Positions 5,393-6,059 of a DNA stretch of 6,059 bases are shown one piece after another. Source of the DNA: Clostridium sp. CAG:557 (GTDB lineage Bacteria > Bacillota > Clostridia > Oscillospirales > Acutalibacteraceae); contig FR883894.1 in NCBI GenBank assembly GCA_000435275.1, forward strand, positions 27,659 to 33,717. Reading direction: 5' to 3'. The position numbers and the translations under genes were made by a program. Numbering within the stretch: the first letter of the stretch is position 1; each line of letters opens with the position of its first letter. Under the pieces are notes generated by a model, which was given only the letters and a program-made list of their open reading frames with translations, had not been told where the DNA came from and made no database searches.

Positions 5393-5422
5393 ATTATACC
5401 CCTTTTTTCTTCTTTTTGTAAA
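5393..5422 (-). promoter_or_regulatory. Sigma-A-like promoter of the Nif11-like gene
   Basis: On the minus strand, TTTACA (5422-5417) matches 5 of 6 consensus bases. It is followed by an 18-base spacer and a perfect TATAAT (5398-5393). Transcription should start near 5386, which excludes the ATG at 5389 as a translation start. The promoter stands back to back with the rubrerythrin promoter. Confidence 0.75.
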
Positions 5423-5453
5423 TGTAATTTTGCAGTTATTTTGTTGTAATTTT
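5423..5453. repeat. 9-base direct repeat between divergent promoters
   Basis: TGTAATTTT occurs at 5423-5431 and again at 5445-5453, 22 bases apart from start to start, or about two helical turns. The first copy abuts the minus-strand -35 and the second overlaps the plus-strand -35. It could be a paired operator controlling both genes, but in AT-rich DNA a chance match is also possible. Confidence 0.35.
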
Positions 5454-5472
5454 TCTATAAAGGTGGTATAAT
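5444..5472 (+). promoter_or_regulatory. Promoter of the rubrerythrin gene, extended -10
   Basis: TTGTAA (5444-5449, 4 of 6) is followed by a 17-base spacer and a perfect TATAAT (5467-5472) with TGG directly before it, giving the extended TGn -10 form. The predicted start near 5479 leaves a leader of about 40 bases. A peroxide regulator such as PerR would be an obvious candidate, but I found only an imperfect TTGTA...TATAA inverted pair (5444-5460), not a full PerR box. Confidence 0.75.
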
Positions 5473-5520
5473 TTAGTTAAATTCATTTTTTATTTTACCA
5501 TATTCCAGGAGGTTTTTATT

Positions 5521-6059
5521 ATGAATTTTAAAGGAAGCCGGACTGAAGCCAATTTACTGGCCGCTTTTTCTGGAGAATCTCAAGCAAGAAATAAATACAC
5601 TTATTACGCTTCTGCCGCTAGAAAAGAAGGCTATCAGCAGATCGCTGACATCTTTGAAAAAACGGCTGACAACGAAAAAGAACACGCAAAATTATGGTTT
5701 AAATACCTTCACAACGGCGCTATCCCTTCTACTGAAGCCAATTTGAAAGACGCTGCTGCCGGTGAAAATTATGAATGGACCGAAATGTATAAGGAGTTCG
5801 CTGACGTCGCCGATGAGGAAGGTTTCTCCGAAATCGCTAAGGTCATGCGCTTAGTTGCCGACATTGAAAAAGAACATGAAGTTCGATACAACACTTTGCT
5901 CAAAAATATCCAAGATAAAAAAGTATTTGAGAAAGATCAGTCTGTTGTTTGGATTTGCAGAAATTGCGGTCACGTTTATGTCGGAAAATCTGCTCCAGAA
6001 GAATGCCCAACATGCAAACATCCTCAGGCTTATTTTGAAATTAAAGCTGACAATTATTG
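5521..6059 (+). CDS. rbr: Rubrerythrin, 3' end just cut by window edge
   Basis: Rubrerythrin is a cytoplasmic non-haem di-iron peroxidase of anaerobes that reduces hydrogen peroxide to water with electrons passed through its rubredoxin-like centre. The window shows 179 residues. The di-iron four-helix domain (about 5-135) keeps all expected ligands: Glu19 in GES, Glu52 and His55 in EKEH, Glu82 and Glu85 in GENYEW, and Glu116 and His119 in EKEH. The rubredoxin-like domain has CRNCG (146-150) and CPTC (162-165), which bind one iron. The sequence reaches FEIKADNY, where many family members end, so only a few residues should lie beyond the edge. AGGAGG (5507-5512) lies 8 bases before the ATG, an ideal site. 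It is transcribed divergently from the Nif11-like peptide. Nothing looks degenerate. Confidence 0.96.
   Translation, partial: MNFKGSRTEANLLAAFSGESQARNKYTYYASAARKEGYQQIADIFEKTADNEKEHAKLWFKYLHNGAIPSTEANLKDAAAGENYEWTEMYKEFADVADEEGFSEIAKVMRLVADIEKEHEVRYNTLLKNIQDKKVFEKDQSVVWICRNCGHVYVGKSAPEECPTCKHPQAYFEIKADNY

Noticed and set aside
5444..5460. PerR box overlapping the rubrerythrin -35
   Set aside because: Only an imperfect TTGTA...TATAA inverted pair is present; the spacing and centre do not match the TTATAAT-N-ATTATAA consensus.
1..6059. CRISPR array, tRNA or rRNA genes
   Set aside because: No regularly spaced repeats, cloverleaf-like sequence or conserved rRNA motif was seen.

Overview
The window is AT-rich, with strong AGGAGG-type ribosome binding sites and sigma-A-like promoters. 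It carries a TPP riboswitch with an intrinsic terminator, a rubrerythrin and a GGGtGRT-family protein. Together these suggest an anaerobic Bacillota, most likely a clostridial-type bacterium; the species cannot be told from the sequence.

Layout. (1) Bases 1-989 hold the 3' part of a GGGtGRT-family gene whose start lies left of the window. (2) Bases 996-1335 are a long leader: a promoter, a complete TPP riboswitch, its terminator hairpin, and then an unexpected RNA-like element that folds into a near-perfect four-way junction. (3) Bases 1336-3924 are a three-gene ABC importer operon of the ThiXYZ type (permease, binding protein, ATPase). The riboswitch implies import of thiamine or a thiamine pyrimidine precursor. 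A GC-rich hairpin separates the binding-protein gene from the ATPase gene. (4) A short convergent gap follows, with possible RNA structure but no clean terminator. (5) Two minus-strand genes come next: a Nudix hydrolase fused to a degenerate pyrophosphatase-like N-terminal domain (4083-4802), and a 110-residue Nif11-like peptide with a Gly-Gly junction and a cysteine-free tail (5030-5362). Each has its own promoter. (6) Divergently from the small peptide, a rubrerythrin gene starts at 5521 and runs off the right edge just before its natural end.

How the genes work together. When TPP is scarce the riboswitch should let transcription through to the importer genes, which restores thiamine supply. 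When TPP is abundant the leader should terminate near 1170. Rubrerythrin fits an anaerobe's peroxide defence. It shares a back-to-back promoter region with the Nif11-like peptide, and a 9-base direct repeat lies there. No RiPP-modifying enzyme or peptide exporter is visible in the window.

The best candidates for something undescribed are the four-way-junction element between the TPP terminator and the importer genes, with a 3' tail that can compete for its helices, and the orphan Nif11-like peptide. Start corrections were made for three genes. The GGGtGRT frame continues left of its first ATG, the ATPase starts at 3172, and the Nif11-like peptide starts at 5362.
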